DNA of 64,000 nt from Brachionus manjavacas (lineage: Eukaryota > Rotifera > Eurotatoria > Ploima > Brachionidae): the NCBI GenBank assembly GCA_019054805.1, contig JAHQIY010000003.1, positions 9,548,001 to 9,612,000 on the forward strand. Reading direction: 5' to 3'. Under the pieces are notes generated by a model, which was not told where the DNA came from, searched no databases, and saw nothing but the letters and a program-made list of their open reading frames with translations. The position numbers were made by a program, and so were the translations under genes. Below are positions 20,809 to 30,937 of the stretch, piece after piece (the first letter of the stretch is position 1; each line of letters starts with the position of its first letter).

Positions 20809-22003
20809 TAAATATTTATTATTATTTATTTTATTATTATTATTTCAAGGTTAATCAACAGGCTAGTCCCTTATCGGAGTCGACTGATTAACACTTCATA
20901 TATTTAATTTAATAAAAATTTTAATATTTAAAAACATTATTTTTATAAAAATAAAATTATCTGTTATTTTGAAAACGAAATAACATTGAAAAATTCAAAT
21001 CATATTTTTTAAATTATTTTACAAAGTCAATAAAGATCAAATTGATAGCCTGAATGTTGCAAATTTTAGCATTGATCGTTTGATCTCAAAGCTATTTACC
21101 AATCTTGAGAAAAAAATCAAAATCCAAATTTTTCTAATAGTCAATTCTTTTCTCTATCCAATTTATATTTTTTAATTTATATTTGAAAATTTCTCAAGTT
21201 TTAATTTCCGCCGCGGCAATCAATACGGCCAACACCAACTTTTGGCGGTCTAGTGACCGCCACTGACGGTGCCCAACACCAGTTAGAATCAAACTTAGTT
21301 TAAAACGAGTTTTGTTGACAATATAAACGGAATTATTTAAAACATTTAGTGCATTTCTTTGTTAAATAAGTTGATTTTTTACAAAAATGATTAATTAAAT
21401 TTTTAATTTCATTAAATTTGCAAGTAGTTTTTTATATTTTTGACGTTAGGTTTTTATTTTTTTAATTTCAATCACAAATATTTAGCAGTAGACTGTTAGG
21501 CTTTTAAATTTTTAAATGTTATAAAATAAGAACTATTTTAATTTTTAAAAAATTATTATTTATCTGTAAATATAATTTGTTAATGTTTTTAGTTTTTAAA
21601 TTTCTTATTTTAATTTAATTTTAAATCAATTTATTATTAATGATTTTTAAAATTTTGGTGCATAAAGCAATGAACAGATTGGCTTTTTTTGTTGAAAATT
21701 TATTTAATTTTTAAATAATTATTGATCCAAAGAACAAGAAATTTATATCTGCATTAATGTTTTAGTGCTAAATAAATCAAATTAATGCCATAATTGATGC
21801 TTAATAAAACAATGCTTTTTAATGGCATGTAATTATCAGTTATGTTATTAATATTGAAATAAAAAACAAAATTACTGAACTAAGGAACAAATGTATTTTT
21901 TTATTTCTATTATAATAAAAAAGGTACATAAATAAAAAAAGTAATACAATTTGTATCAAATTAGAACCAAAATAATTAAATATAGGCAAAAATAATATTC
22001 AAT
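20809..22003. other. AT-rich intergenic region with a hAT-like fragment
   Basis: At about 21205-21285 lies a short GC-rich island with gccaacaccaac and cccaacaccag and inverted ggcggtc/gaccgcc motifs. Read on the minus strand it begins tggtgttggg, similar to the hAT-like MITE end at 1139, so it may be a degraded relative. Near 20851-20893 there is a small inverted gttaatca/tgattaac pair. Nothing else is recognised. Confidence 0.4.
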
Positions 22004-22459
22004 TTACTTTTTTTTTTGTTTGTTTGATCCAACTGGTCTACCGCGTTTTTTTTTAACTCGGGGTTGTGGAGTAACGGCTAGGGTCTCTTCAAGACGAATT
22101 TTTTTTGATATTGGCTCTTGTACAGGCGGATCGCCCGAATCTGATTCTTCAGATACGCTGATACACAAAACATTCACATTTTGAGTTTCATTTGGCTGAC
22201 GAGATAAGGTAGTAGCTTTAGGGCGACCTGGACGGCGCTTTCTTTCAAGTGGAATGTTCATTGCTATTTCCTTGATATGACAAAGTTCTTAAAATAAAAT
22301 TTAGTAAAAGTTTTAGAGAATTGTAAGGTGAGTAAAAAGGAAGTAAAAGGAAGTACAGAAAGGGAGGTAAACTTTTCCCTTTCCTCTAGTTTTTTTAACT
22401 TGTTCTGGTTTAATGGACTCATCTTGGCTTAAGTTGTTTGGGATTTCGATAAAAGACAT
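22004..22459 (-). pseudogene. MULE transposase remnant: N-terminal start and AT-hook C-terminus
   Basis: The minus-strand frame 22287-22004 follows a good splice acceptor (ttattttaag) and reads L-C-H-I-K-E, then two AT-hooks, R-R-P-G-R-P-K and K-K-R-G-R-P, an acidic S-E-E-S-D-S-G-D stretch between them, and a Lys-rich end. This is the same order as the C-terminus of the SWIM-domain MULE transposase at 37.5 kb (L-C-I-I-P-E-E, K-R-G-R-P-K-K, acidic stretch, K-R-G-R-P-K-K, Lys end). Upstream, from ATG at 22459, is a short frame (M-S-F-I-E-I-P, then T-R-G-K-G-K-V-Y-L-P-F) that could be the N-terminus. The central catalytic and SWIM parts are absent, so this is a deletion derivative. Confidence 0.55.
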
Positions 22460-22930
22460 TTTGAGAATAGTGAATATTGTCTAGCTCAAAAATTTCCTTT
22501 TTGTATAACACCAATAAACTCATCTTGTCGGAATCAGCTTTAGAAGGTCTTTAATTAATTATTGAAAAAAGTTTTTTGGATATATATTTGTTTCAATTAA
22601 ATCAATTTTGGTGTCAAAGGGATAAAACAGTTACTATCTTAATCATATTTGACATTATTTAATTTAATTGTACTAACAAAAAATAATTGACACTAACATC
22701 AGTATTTTTGTTCTAGAAAATATTATTTTTGTTTTTCAAAAATATTATACGCGCTTTTTAATGCAAAAGGATTTATTATGCCATAAAAGAAATAAAGCCG
22801 ACTTTAATTGATTTTTCCTCAATTCAGGAGCATATTCGTGTCAAAAAAAACCAAATATTTGGACAAATAAATCCTCTTTAAGCTATATTTTTTAAAAAAT
22901 TATAGATTTATTAGCCCAAAAACAGGATCT
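22460..22930. other. AT-rich spacer
   Basis: No gene or clear repeat recognised between the MULE remnant and the DIS3L2-like fragment. Confidence 0.35.
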
Positions 22931-23190
22931 CGCTTTCCAAATTACTGAAAAAGTCAACCGGTCTCTGTCCGGATTCAGACTGCACAACTGCTCACACAAA
23001 AGACGCGGAAGCATTTGGATTACTTTTTGCACCAAGGAGACACTAGTGGCTCTATCACAAGCACATTTTGTCTATCGGACTGTCTTCAGTTACAAAATAG
23101 CTTACATCAGCTATGTGAACACCTACTTCAAATAAATCGTCTTCTAATTGAACACAATGCAAGCATCATCCCCAGTGAACCGAAAAGTAA
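22931..23190 (-). pseudogene. DIS3L2-like RNB exoribonuclease fragment, frameshifted
   Basis: Three minus-strand frames joined by two frameshifts give a continuous match to the RNB catalytic domain of DIS3-like exonuclease 2: G-D-D-A-C, then [13 protein letters not shown] followed by S-P-I-D-K, then [22 protein letters not shown] and L-T-F-S-V-I-W-K. The family degrades 3' uridylated RNAs in the cytoplasm. The fragment is about 85 residues, compared with roughly 900 in the whole protein; the acidic active-site region is just at its damaged start. GC content is higher than in the surroundings. It is either a lone decayed exon or a captured piece. A 65-codon plus-strand frame here is a shadow. 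Confidence 0.8.
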
Positions 23191-25681
23191 TGAAAAATCA
23201 ATGATTCTTTAAAGAATCATTATAAAATCATTGAAAAATTAGAGATTTTATAAAGAAATTTTGAGGAAAAATATTATTAAAGAAATTTTCCCTGTATAAT
23301 CATTACAAAATCATCAAATTTTTTATCATTTAATGAGAAAAATTTTTTCCAAAAAATTACTGGGTAAATTTTCCTTATGAAATCATTACAAAATCATCTA
23401 AATTTTGTGTTAAAAAATTATTAGAGATATTTTCCTTATAAAATTATCACTTTTTGAGTAAAATTCAATTTTCTGATTATTATTCAGAAAAAAAATTGTT
23501 TTTAACTTTATTTGTATTTAGAAGATAAAATAATGTGTTAATTATTTATTTGATTATCTCTGATATGCTTTTTCAGATAAATGTTGATGTTGATCCAAGA
23601 TTAAATTAAATAATTTAAATTAGACATTTTTAAATTTTAAATTTTTCTTTTTAGTCTAACTTAAACTGGGTATGATATTAAACAAAAGGTATTTGTTTAA
23701 TTTTTTCCTTATAGCTATCTTCGTTTAAGATTAAATTATTAATCTTGCAACTTATTTTTTATATATTGCAATTTTGCAATTACCTAACCCTTATCCGTCG
23801 AAGATATAAAAAGTTAGGTAAAAGATTAGAACGGTTCAATTTTAACCCACGCATGTATTTTACATTTAACAAGGTTATTTTACATTTACTTTCATCTTTT
23901 TCTAAAATTTTATTTTCTCTTTTTTTGTTATTTTCGGTAGTTTAAGTCTCAGATTTTCGAAATTATTTATGTAGTATTTTATTTTTTACAAAACAACTTG
24001 TAGTGCTTGAAAGTGATTACTTGTATTTGGCATCAGCTTTGATTTGTGCGTCAGCTCATGTACTGAATCATAAGGATTCAAACTACAATGAAATGGTGAA
24101 TTAGAAAACATTTTGCCAGCATTAATTAATGTCTGTCCTAACTTTTTGAATCCAGGTTGGTAAAATAATAAATTTAATTTATTCATTTCTTAATATTTTT
24201 TTTTCAAAAGCTCCAAAAAATTGAAAAACTTCTTTAAACCAATATTTTTGGAATATTACTTGTTTGATTTTTGGTCTTGTTTTTTTTATTTTAATTTACT
24301 TATTTACTTTATTTTTTAAAAACTTACTGTCAAATTATTTCATAAAATTAAAAATAATTCAAAAATTATCAAAAATATGTTTTATGTTGCCATATTTCGT
24401 TTAATTAAATAAACTGATATAATTATATATGATGTTGGTATTATTTTTCCGGAATCAATTCAAAAAATGAGAAATGAACAGTATTTGAAAATGTTTTTTA
24501 TATTTGAAAAAACCAATGATTTGTTTCTTATGGACATGAAAATAATATAAAAAATGCGTTATAAATGAAAAATATAAAATAATATTTTTTATGTAACTGA
24601 ATATCATAGTGAAAGCGAACATGATTAGTTTTTTGATCTCATAATTAATAATTTTCACGTTTTATATAATCGGTCAAAAAATTCAATTTTAAACAAAGAA
24701 ACTTAATAATACTTAAATTAAGATTCTTAACAAGATCTTATTTAATTCTTAATAAAGATCTTTAGAGATTTCTATTTTAAGATTTGGTCCAGAAATTAAT
24801 AACTATCTGATAAGATTTTAAGTCAAAAATTTGTCTTTAAGTTTATAAAAAGATTTGCGTTAAAATCTTAATAGAATATTTCAAATTTCTAGACAAAATC
24901 TTATAAAAGAAATCTCTTAAGATCCTGATTAAAAAAGATCGTATTAAAAAACTATTTATGGGCACTATCTTTATCATTTATAATACTCAAATTCAATGTG
25001 TATTTTTATTTCTGATTGACTTTTTTTTATTTATTCTTTTACTATCAAAATGTAATATTTTATTTCATTAATAAGTACCAAACAATATAAAACGTTTACC
25101 TAGGCCTAATATATTTATGTTTGTAATTTGTTTAGTATATTCAAAAGAGTTAAGAACGCACAATGGAAAAAAAAATATAAAAATTTTACAATTTGTTTTA
25201 CATTTAAAAAATAAAAGCTTTTAAAGATAAAATGTAATGTCTTGGTATATTGGTTTGCCTTTTTTTAATTGTTTTTGTTCCTTACTCCTTGCTTAAAATT
25301 AAAAATTAATTATTTTTTTAATTCAAAAAAAAATTATCACTCTAGCAAGACACTCTTCTCCTCAATCGGTTTCGGTGTGTTTGAATTTTACGTTTCACTA
25401 CGCCACTGAAATGACAAATGCTAAATGTCAAAGTATTGAGCAATTTAAATGAAAGAAAGAAGAAAAAGTGAATAACTAAATTTTTTAGGAATTAATTTCG
25501 AATTTTAGTCATTAATAATGTAAATTCTTGTAAGGTAGAAGCTTATCTCGCAATAAAATTTATCTATATATCTATAAAATTTATCTAAAATTTATAAATT
25601 TATGACAAAATATTTATTTATAAAATTTAAGCTAAATAATTTAATAAATCTTGTTGAGAGTATTTTTATTTTTTTTCATTG
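23191..25681. other. AT-rich intergenic region
   Basis: At 23210-23460 there are about three imperfect repeats of a ~65-bp unit containing atcattacaaaatcat. At 24700-24960 short motifs of the type aagatctta recur. Short frames of 66-67 codons at 23745, 23986 and 24455 show no family features and look like chance. No gene is recognised. Confidence 0.4.
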
Positions 25682-27674
25682 TCAATTTTCAATCACTTTG
25701 ATTCTCAGTGATGAAACTAGCCACCGTGGGCTTTTCTCAAGCGCACTTTTTACAATCTCGCAGGCTAAATTTTTCACCTTTAGCCTTTCTTTTTCAACAT
25801 CCAATTCTGACAAAGCAACAATCACGTCCATGGGCTCGGAATTGACAATTTGTGTAAAAAAATCTTTATTTTTCGACACAATATTGTCAAGGATATAATA
25901 AATTCTAAATTGAAATTCAATATCGGACGCACATGCTGCTTGTTTAAAAATAGGCAAGAACGATTGAACTTCCAAGATTCGTTTACAAATCTTTTCACTA
26001 TTCTCATTTAGCTGCGCTAGAGCACCACTAGCCGCCAAATTCAACTTTATGTCATCCTCTTCACCACAATAAAGAACCAACAGCTTGATTCTGTCATTAT
26101 CGGGCTTTTCGTACACAAAAAGGACATCTTCATTTTTAGCCATATTGCACAGACATTCAGTGGTAGCGCGCCTTAGATCCTAGCGCTCGTCAAACACATA
26201 ATGCTCAACATTGCTGATGCCTTGTTCTTTGACTATTCATTTGCGCACACTGTCGTCGACACCTGCCAGGTTCGTCAATGCCATCAGAGACTCAGAATTT
26301 TCCAGAACAGTCTTTTCAGGGTGAAGAAGTTTGATTAGTGGCCGCACCACTTACAGAACTCTTTGGCCAGGAAAGGCCAATTCGGGGTTGATACTTATGG
26401 CTATTTTGTCGAGAGCTCGTGCAGCTCTAGTTCGGCCCAGGTCAGTTCCGGACGATGCCAAAGGAATTAGGGCCTTCCCAGCGCCGGCAGCCACCAATTT
26501 GCCGCGATTGTCCACTTCTTCGGCAAGAACCAGATAAACGCTGGCAATGAGTTCTTTGCAGCTTTCAGAGTTGTGCTTGGTCATTTGGGTGAGAGCGTTG
26601 GCGACTCCGAGGTTCATTAGCACCTTGGCGTCTTTGCTTAAAGAATGGCTCTTTGTCTTTTTGGTTTTCTTCTGGTATGTGGTGTTTGGCGTACTCTGTC
26701 AGCTTGATCATTTCTTCACTTGGTTTTTTGGCAGCGTTCGCATTGGTCAAATTGGCCAAAATCGAAGCAATGCTGAACAAAATGTTCTTGTCGTCTTTGG
26801 TGGCCAATTGGAACAGTGCTGTGACCGAGCTGTGGTCCTGGATGAGACTGTGTTTGACATCAGCGTCCAAGCTCAAGTAGGCAAGACCATCGCAAGCCCA
26901 CTTTTTGCTATCGAAGTCTAGCGACGAGCACATGATTTTTCTGCAAGCTTGCTCAAGTTTTTCAGTCGAGCCGTCAGCCAGCAATTTGACGCTGGCATCG
27001 CTGCCTCGACAAGAAGCAAGCTTGCACAAGCCCACCAAGGCTCGCACTTTTATTGAGTTGTTTTTTGAATTGTACAATTTTTTCAGGATGTCAATGCCTT
27101 CGGACAAGATTCCGGTGGCTTTGTCCTTTTTCGAGGCCGAATAGACAACAGCTTCGACGGCTATTTTTTCCTGGATGGCATCATCCGAGTCGGCCAAGTC
27201 GAGCATGAGACTGAGCAGATTGTGCTGCATGATCACGTTGTTGCCAACGTCAAATGGTCCCTGTAGAATCACACCAATGCATGCTATTGCTTTTAGCTTT
27301 GAATGCTGGTCGTTTTCACGCTCGCACAAATCCTTGACAAACTTGTTCACAGTTTCATGGTAGGTGTCTCTCTCCAAGTCGGAAAATATGTCATCGTAAA
27401 CAACGCTCAGGCAGCACGAGACATGCATCTTGGTCTGCTCGGTCAATGGCAAGCTATTGGCTAAATTCAACTCTGGAATTGTGGCTGCAACTCGCAGCAA
27501 TTTGGGAATACCAAACACTATAAATCGCGATGTCCAGCCACATCCTTGAGCTCTGTCTACAAACTTGAGACACAAATCGATGCAGTTGTCTCTTCCGTAG
27601 CCTGAACATTAGGGGCATAATCCAAAATGAGCATAATCGGAATATCTCGTCAATATACTCATGCACTTCTTGAG
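25682..27674 (-). pseudogene. unc-45: UNC-45 pseudogene, exon 2 (central and UCS domains)
   Basis: Minus-strand sequence continuous with UNC-45, the myosin-specific chaperone: G-R-D-N-C-I-D-L, then I-R-A-L-V-G-L-C-K-L-type armadillo repeats (here K-V-R-A-L-V-G-L-C-K-L-A), K-W-A-C-D-G-L-A-Y-L, G-K-A-L-I-P-L-A, A-F-P-G-Q-R-V, V-V-R-P-L and A-T-T-E-C-L-C-N-M-A, to the end at 25682. The reading is broken by frameshifts near 27615 and 26640 and by three in-frame stops: TAA 26351-26353, TGA 26237-26239 and TAG 26180-26182. A splice acceptor (tttaaaag) lies at 27675-27676. Protein-level similarity is otherwise strong, so inactivation is fairly recent. Confidence 0.88.
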
Positions 27675-27999
27675 CTTTTAAATAGAATAAAATTTATCAT
27701 TTTTTTTTTCATTTTTGAAAATTTTTTGTAAATTTTCAAAAATGAATTTCAAAAATACCCAAAAAAGACTACAACTATACCAAAATGTCTTTTAACCATT
27801 TTAGTCATTTTTTTAGGCTCCAGAAATTCAAAACTAAATTGCTGTCTGAATTTCTAATTCTTGACTTGAAACCCTCAATTTCATATTTTTTTTCGCGAGG
27901 CTCAAACTTCAGAATGCTAAGTTTGAGCTAAGTTCCATAAATGGAGCCTACGCCTTGGCACTACAACGGACACCTATATATACAAGCTACTCTCCGTCA

Positions 28000-28180
28000 T
28001 TTCGGCAGCTTTCGAACTTTTTATTTAACTTATCAATAAAAACGACTGACTCGTGGTCAAGCCACCGGTCAGCCAACATTTTTGTCAACATTTTTACAAA
28101 AATGTTGGCTGACCGGTGGCTGGACCACGAGTAAGTCGTTTTTATTAGAAAATTAAAAAAATTAAGTTCGAAAACTGCCG
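28000..28180. repeat. 180-bp palindrome
   Basis: The core arms gtggctgaccgg-type sequence (28036-28085 against 28096-28147) are almost perfect inverted copies containing ccaccggtcagccaacattt. Outer arms cggcagctttcgaact and agttcgaaaactgccg extend the palindrome. It is GC-richer than the surroundings. Likely a small foldback transposon; no target duplication was found. Confidence 0.8.
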
Positions 28181-28714
28181 GTAATACGTAGGGCAGCGTA
28201 TATTTTAAAAGAAATAAAAGATTTTTTTTTACTTTTTTTAAATAATAAAAATTGGCAAACACTTTTTTATAAAAAACAATATGCACCAGAGTGTATAAAA
28301 TTTTATTCTATTTCTGAATATATAAATTTTTAAAAAATATTCCAATTTAATCATTGAATACCTGGGTTTGAAAGAACTACAAATTTTTAAAAAGTTACCC
28401 GATTTTCGTCCCCCGGGTATAAATTTTTTTGGAACGTCCAAAAAAAAGGAAATTAAGGATTCAAAGGACGTAGTTTAAGAATTTCAAGTCAAAAATTAGA
28501 AATTAAGATAACACTTTAGTTTTGAATTTCTGGAACTTAGCAAAATTAAGTAAAAGATTAAATTTAGTTTAAATAAAAATCTGAAGAGTTTATAAATTTT
28601 TGTAAAATTCTGTAGCATAGTTCCAAAATTTAAATTATACTTTAGTCTGTATGATTATAAAATATAAATTTTTTTTCTCTGTTTAATTTAATAAATGGAT
28701 AAAACGGGTCCTAA

Positions 28715-29226
28715 TAAAATACTGACCCCCATTTTTTTTTCAAAGCAAAAATATTTTCAAAAGTTTTAATATATCATTAAGTTTGAATTTTTCTCTTTTT
28801 TTTGAAAATTAAATTAGTTTTTCTCCAAAATTTTTATTTTTTGTGAAAATTGAATATTTTTATATTTTTAAAAACCTGACCCACTACTGACTCCCAATTT
28901 TATACGACTGACCCCCCATTTTTCATTATATCGTTTTAAAACTTTAAAACCCGATTTCAAAATAACTAGGGTCTTTTATTATAATCAAAATATCTCAAAA
29001 ACTATACTTCCTGGAGAAAAACTAGACACATTTTTAGAAAGCTCGTTAAATTCTCTTCAAGAAAAATGGGGGGTCAGTATGGGGTCAGTCGTTTAAAATT
29101 GGGAGTCAGTAGGGGGGTCAGGTTTTTAAAAATATAAATATATTCAATTCTCACAAAAAATAAAAATCATGAAGAAAAACTAATTTAATTTTCAAAAAAA
29201 AGAGAAAAATTCAAACTAAATGATTT
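28715..29226. repeat. Foldback element with ACTGACCCC motifs
   Basis: Arms of about 145 bp (28779-28925 and 29067-29213) are inverted copies at high identity. The inner ends of both arms carry several actgacccc/ggggtcagt motifs, four to five per side counting one at 28719. Between them lies about 140 bp of unique sequence. There is no open frame. Confidence 0.8.
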
Positions 29227-30056
29227 ACAGTACCTATTTGACAAGTGGATTTCTGGTAATTTTACGTAAATTTAGTTAATAATAAATTTAGAATTAAGTT
29301 GTGAATTAAGTGGATTTCTGGTAATTTCTGGTAATTTTAAACTTTTTTTTGTAGAAAAAAATAAAAATTTTAGAATTAAGTTAAATTATTGAATAAAATA
29401 AAGACGAACATTGAATAGCAGGAAATAGTTAATGATTAACGTAAGCCTTAGAAAAGCTTTTAAATTTAACTCAATCTTATTTACAGTGCTGCAATGATTC
29501 AATGAATTCACATTTTTTTACCTAAAATATGATAAATATGGAATATTTTTTGATAATAATGGTGGAAAAAAGATTTCCTATTTTTATAAAAAAATTGCAA
29601 TTTTCGGGAAATTTTTTTAAAAAAGATTCCATTTTCTTTTTTGACCAAAAAACTAAAAAGTAAAACAAAATTAATGAAGTATTTTTAATCCTTTAATTTT
29701 ATTGACAAAAAAGAAATGAATTTTAGCAAAATACTCTAATCAGTTTTATACTACTGATAAAATGATCAAGATTAAAGTTTTTCATCAACTTCATTTTCTA
29801 AATTTGAATGCAGACTTTTGCTTCTTGAAACATTCAAATTTTAAAAATGAAATTTAATCTTTTGTCTTTTTTTAAAGTTTTGTTTTTTTTATTTTTCGAA
29901 AAAAAATTAAATTATTTTTTATAACAAAACATTATCATGTTGCTAAAATAAAAGGGTACCGGTATTTTATCCAATAACTGGACCAAGGGAACTTTGAGAA
30001 CTTATTTTATTATTTGGGAAAAAAAATTCACAAAGTCAAGTATAACAGCAACTTAC

Positions 30057-30937
30057 TGAATTCATAGCTTTGGTTGATTTGCTTTTTTGTTTTTCTTTTG
30101 TTTTCCATATCTGTTAGAGAATAGATCATATTTTGTACTATGAGTTAGGCGGCTGTAGAAATGGTCTCTTTTTGGTGAGATATTAGAGATGCAATAAGTT
30201 CTGCTTGAAGTTGGTTAAACACTACCTTGGCTCTAGCGAACGAGTTTTTGCACAGTGAAGCCAAAATTCTTGTTATGGAGAGTGTAACTTCTTCGCTTGC
30301 ATCACAATCTTTTATTTCTATCAAGTTTTGGACACCGTTGATTGACAAAATTTCGCCCACAACCTGAATCTTCTCTGCTCAAAACAATCAAATTGTTCAA
30401 AGCATTGAGTCGATTTTCACTAGTGCCTGTTTTGGCCAATTCGAACATTTTGGCCACTTGGGTTTTTGTTGACTTTTGCTCATTGGTTTTATCTTGGAAA
30501 AGTTTGCTCAGCGACTGAATTAGATTTATGCAGTCTTTATTTTTGGGCTCTATATTTAGACTTCTTTTGACATCTCTGAGCGACTCATCGAGTAAATTTA
30601 GCTCTTTTAGAGCCAAACTTCGACGATACAAAGCTTTTGTATCATCCGGAACCGCTAGCAGCACCTTGGTCGCATCATCAACTGCGTCTTGGCAATTTAC
30701 TAGTTTTAAATGGCATTGTAATCTATTGTTAAGACACTTGTGTAGGCAATCATTTGATTTTATCAATTGTTTGATTTGTGTCAAATTTTCAGTGTCTGAT
30801 GAGTCGATTTTGGAGTCCAATTTGAGCTTTTCCAGCTCCGGTGATATACTCTCTATGGCTTGTGTGTAGTATTGGACAGCTAGCTGAAATTTAGACTGTT
30901 TAAAGGCGCTATTTCCTTGCTCTTTTAAATCATTCAT
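30057..30937 (-). pseudogene. unc-45: UNC-45 pseudogene, exon 1 (TPR domain and first armadillo repeats)
   Basis: From ATG at 30937: L-K-E-Q-G-N-S-A-F-K-Q-S-K-F, the classical start of a TPR domain, with three TPR motifs over about 115 residues (C-L-N-N-R-L-Q-C-H-L and A-L-Y-R-R-S-L-A inside), the part that binds Hsp90/Hsp70 tails. The armadillo region follows (R-L-N-A-L-N-N-L-I-V-L-S-R-E). A one-base frameshift near 30360 and an in-frame TAA at 30145-30147 break it, but similarity continues past the stop (L-I-V-Q-N-M-I-Y-S-L) to a consensus donor at 30056. A retained intron shows that it is not a retrocopy. Confidence 0.88.

Larger units (their letters stand above)
27675..30056 (-). other. 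Large intron of the UNC-45 pseudogene, filled with foldback repeats
   Basis: Donor GTAAGT at 30051-30056 and acceptor AG at 27675-27676 on the minus strand. At 2.4 kb it is far longer than the 53-106-bp introns elsewhere in the window. It contains two foldback structures (28000-28180 and 28715-29226) and, at 29245-29340, a tandem gtggatttctggtaattt motif. No coding is seen. Confidence 0.65.

Noticed and set aside
20851-20893. tRNA-like or structured RNA around gttaatca...tgattaac
   Set aside because: Only one 8-bp stem; no cloverleaf, anticodon arm or conserved T-loop sequence.
23015-23212. 65-codon plus-strand frame
   Set aside because: The opposite strand matches the RNB domain of DIS3L2; this frame is its complement.
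23210-23460. Possible CRISPR-like array of spaced repeats
   Set aside because: Units are imperfect, few, AT-rich and in a eukaryotic context; it is a degenerate tandem repeat.
26547-27363. Several plus-strand frames of 62-124 codons
   Set aside because: All lie opposite UNC-45 exon 2 and arise from its higher GC content.
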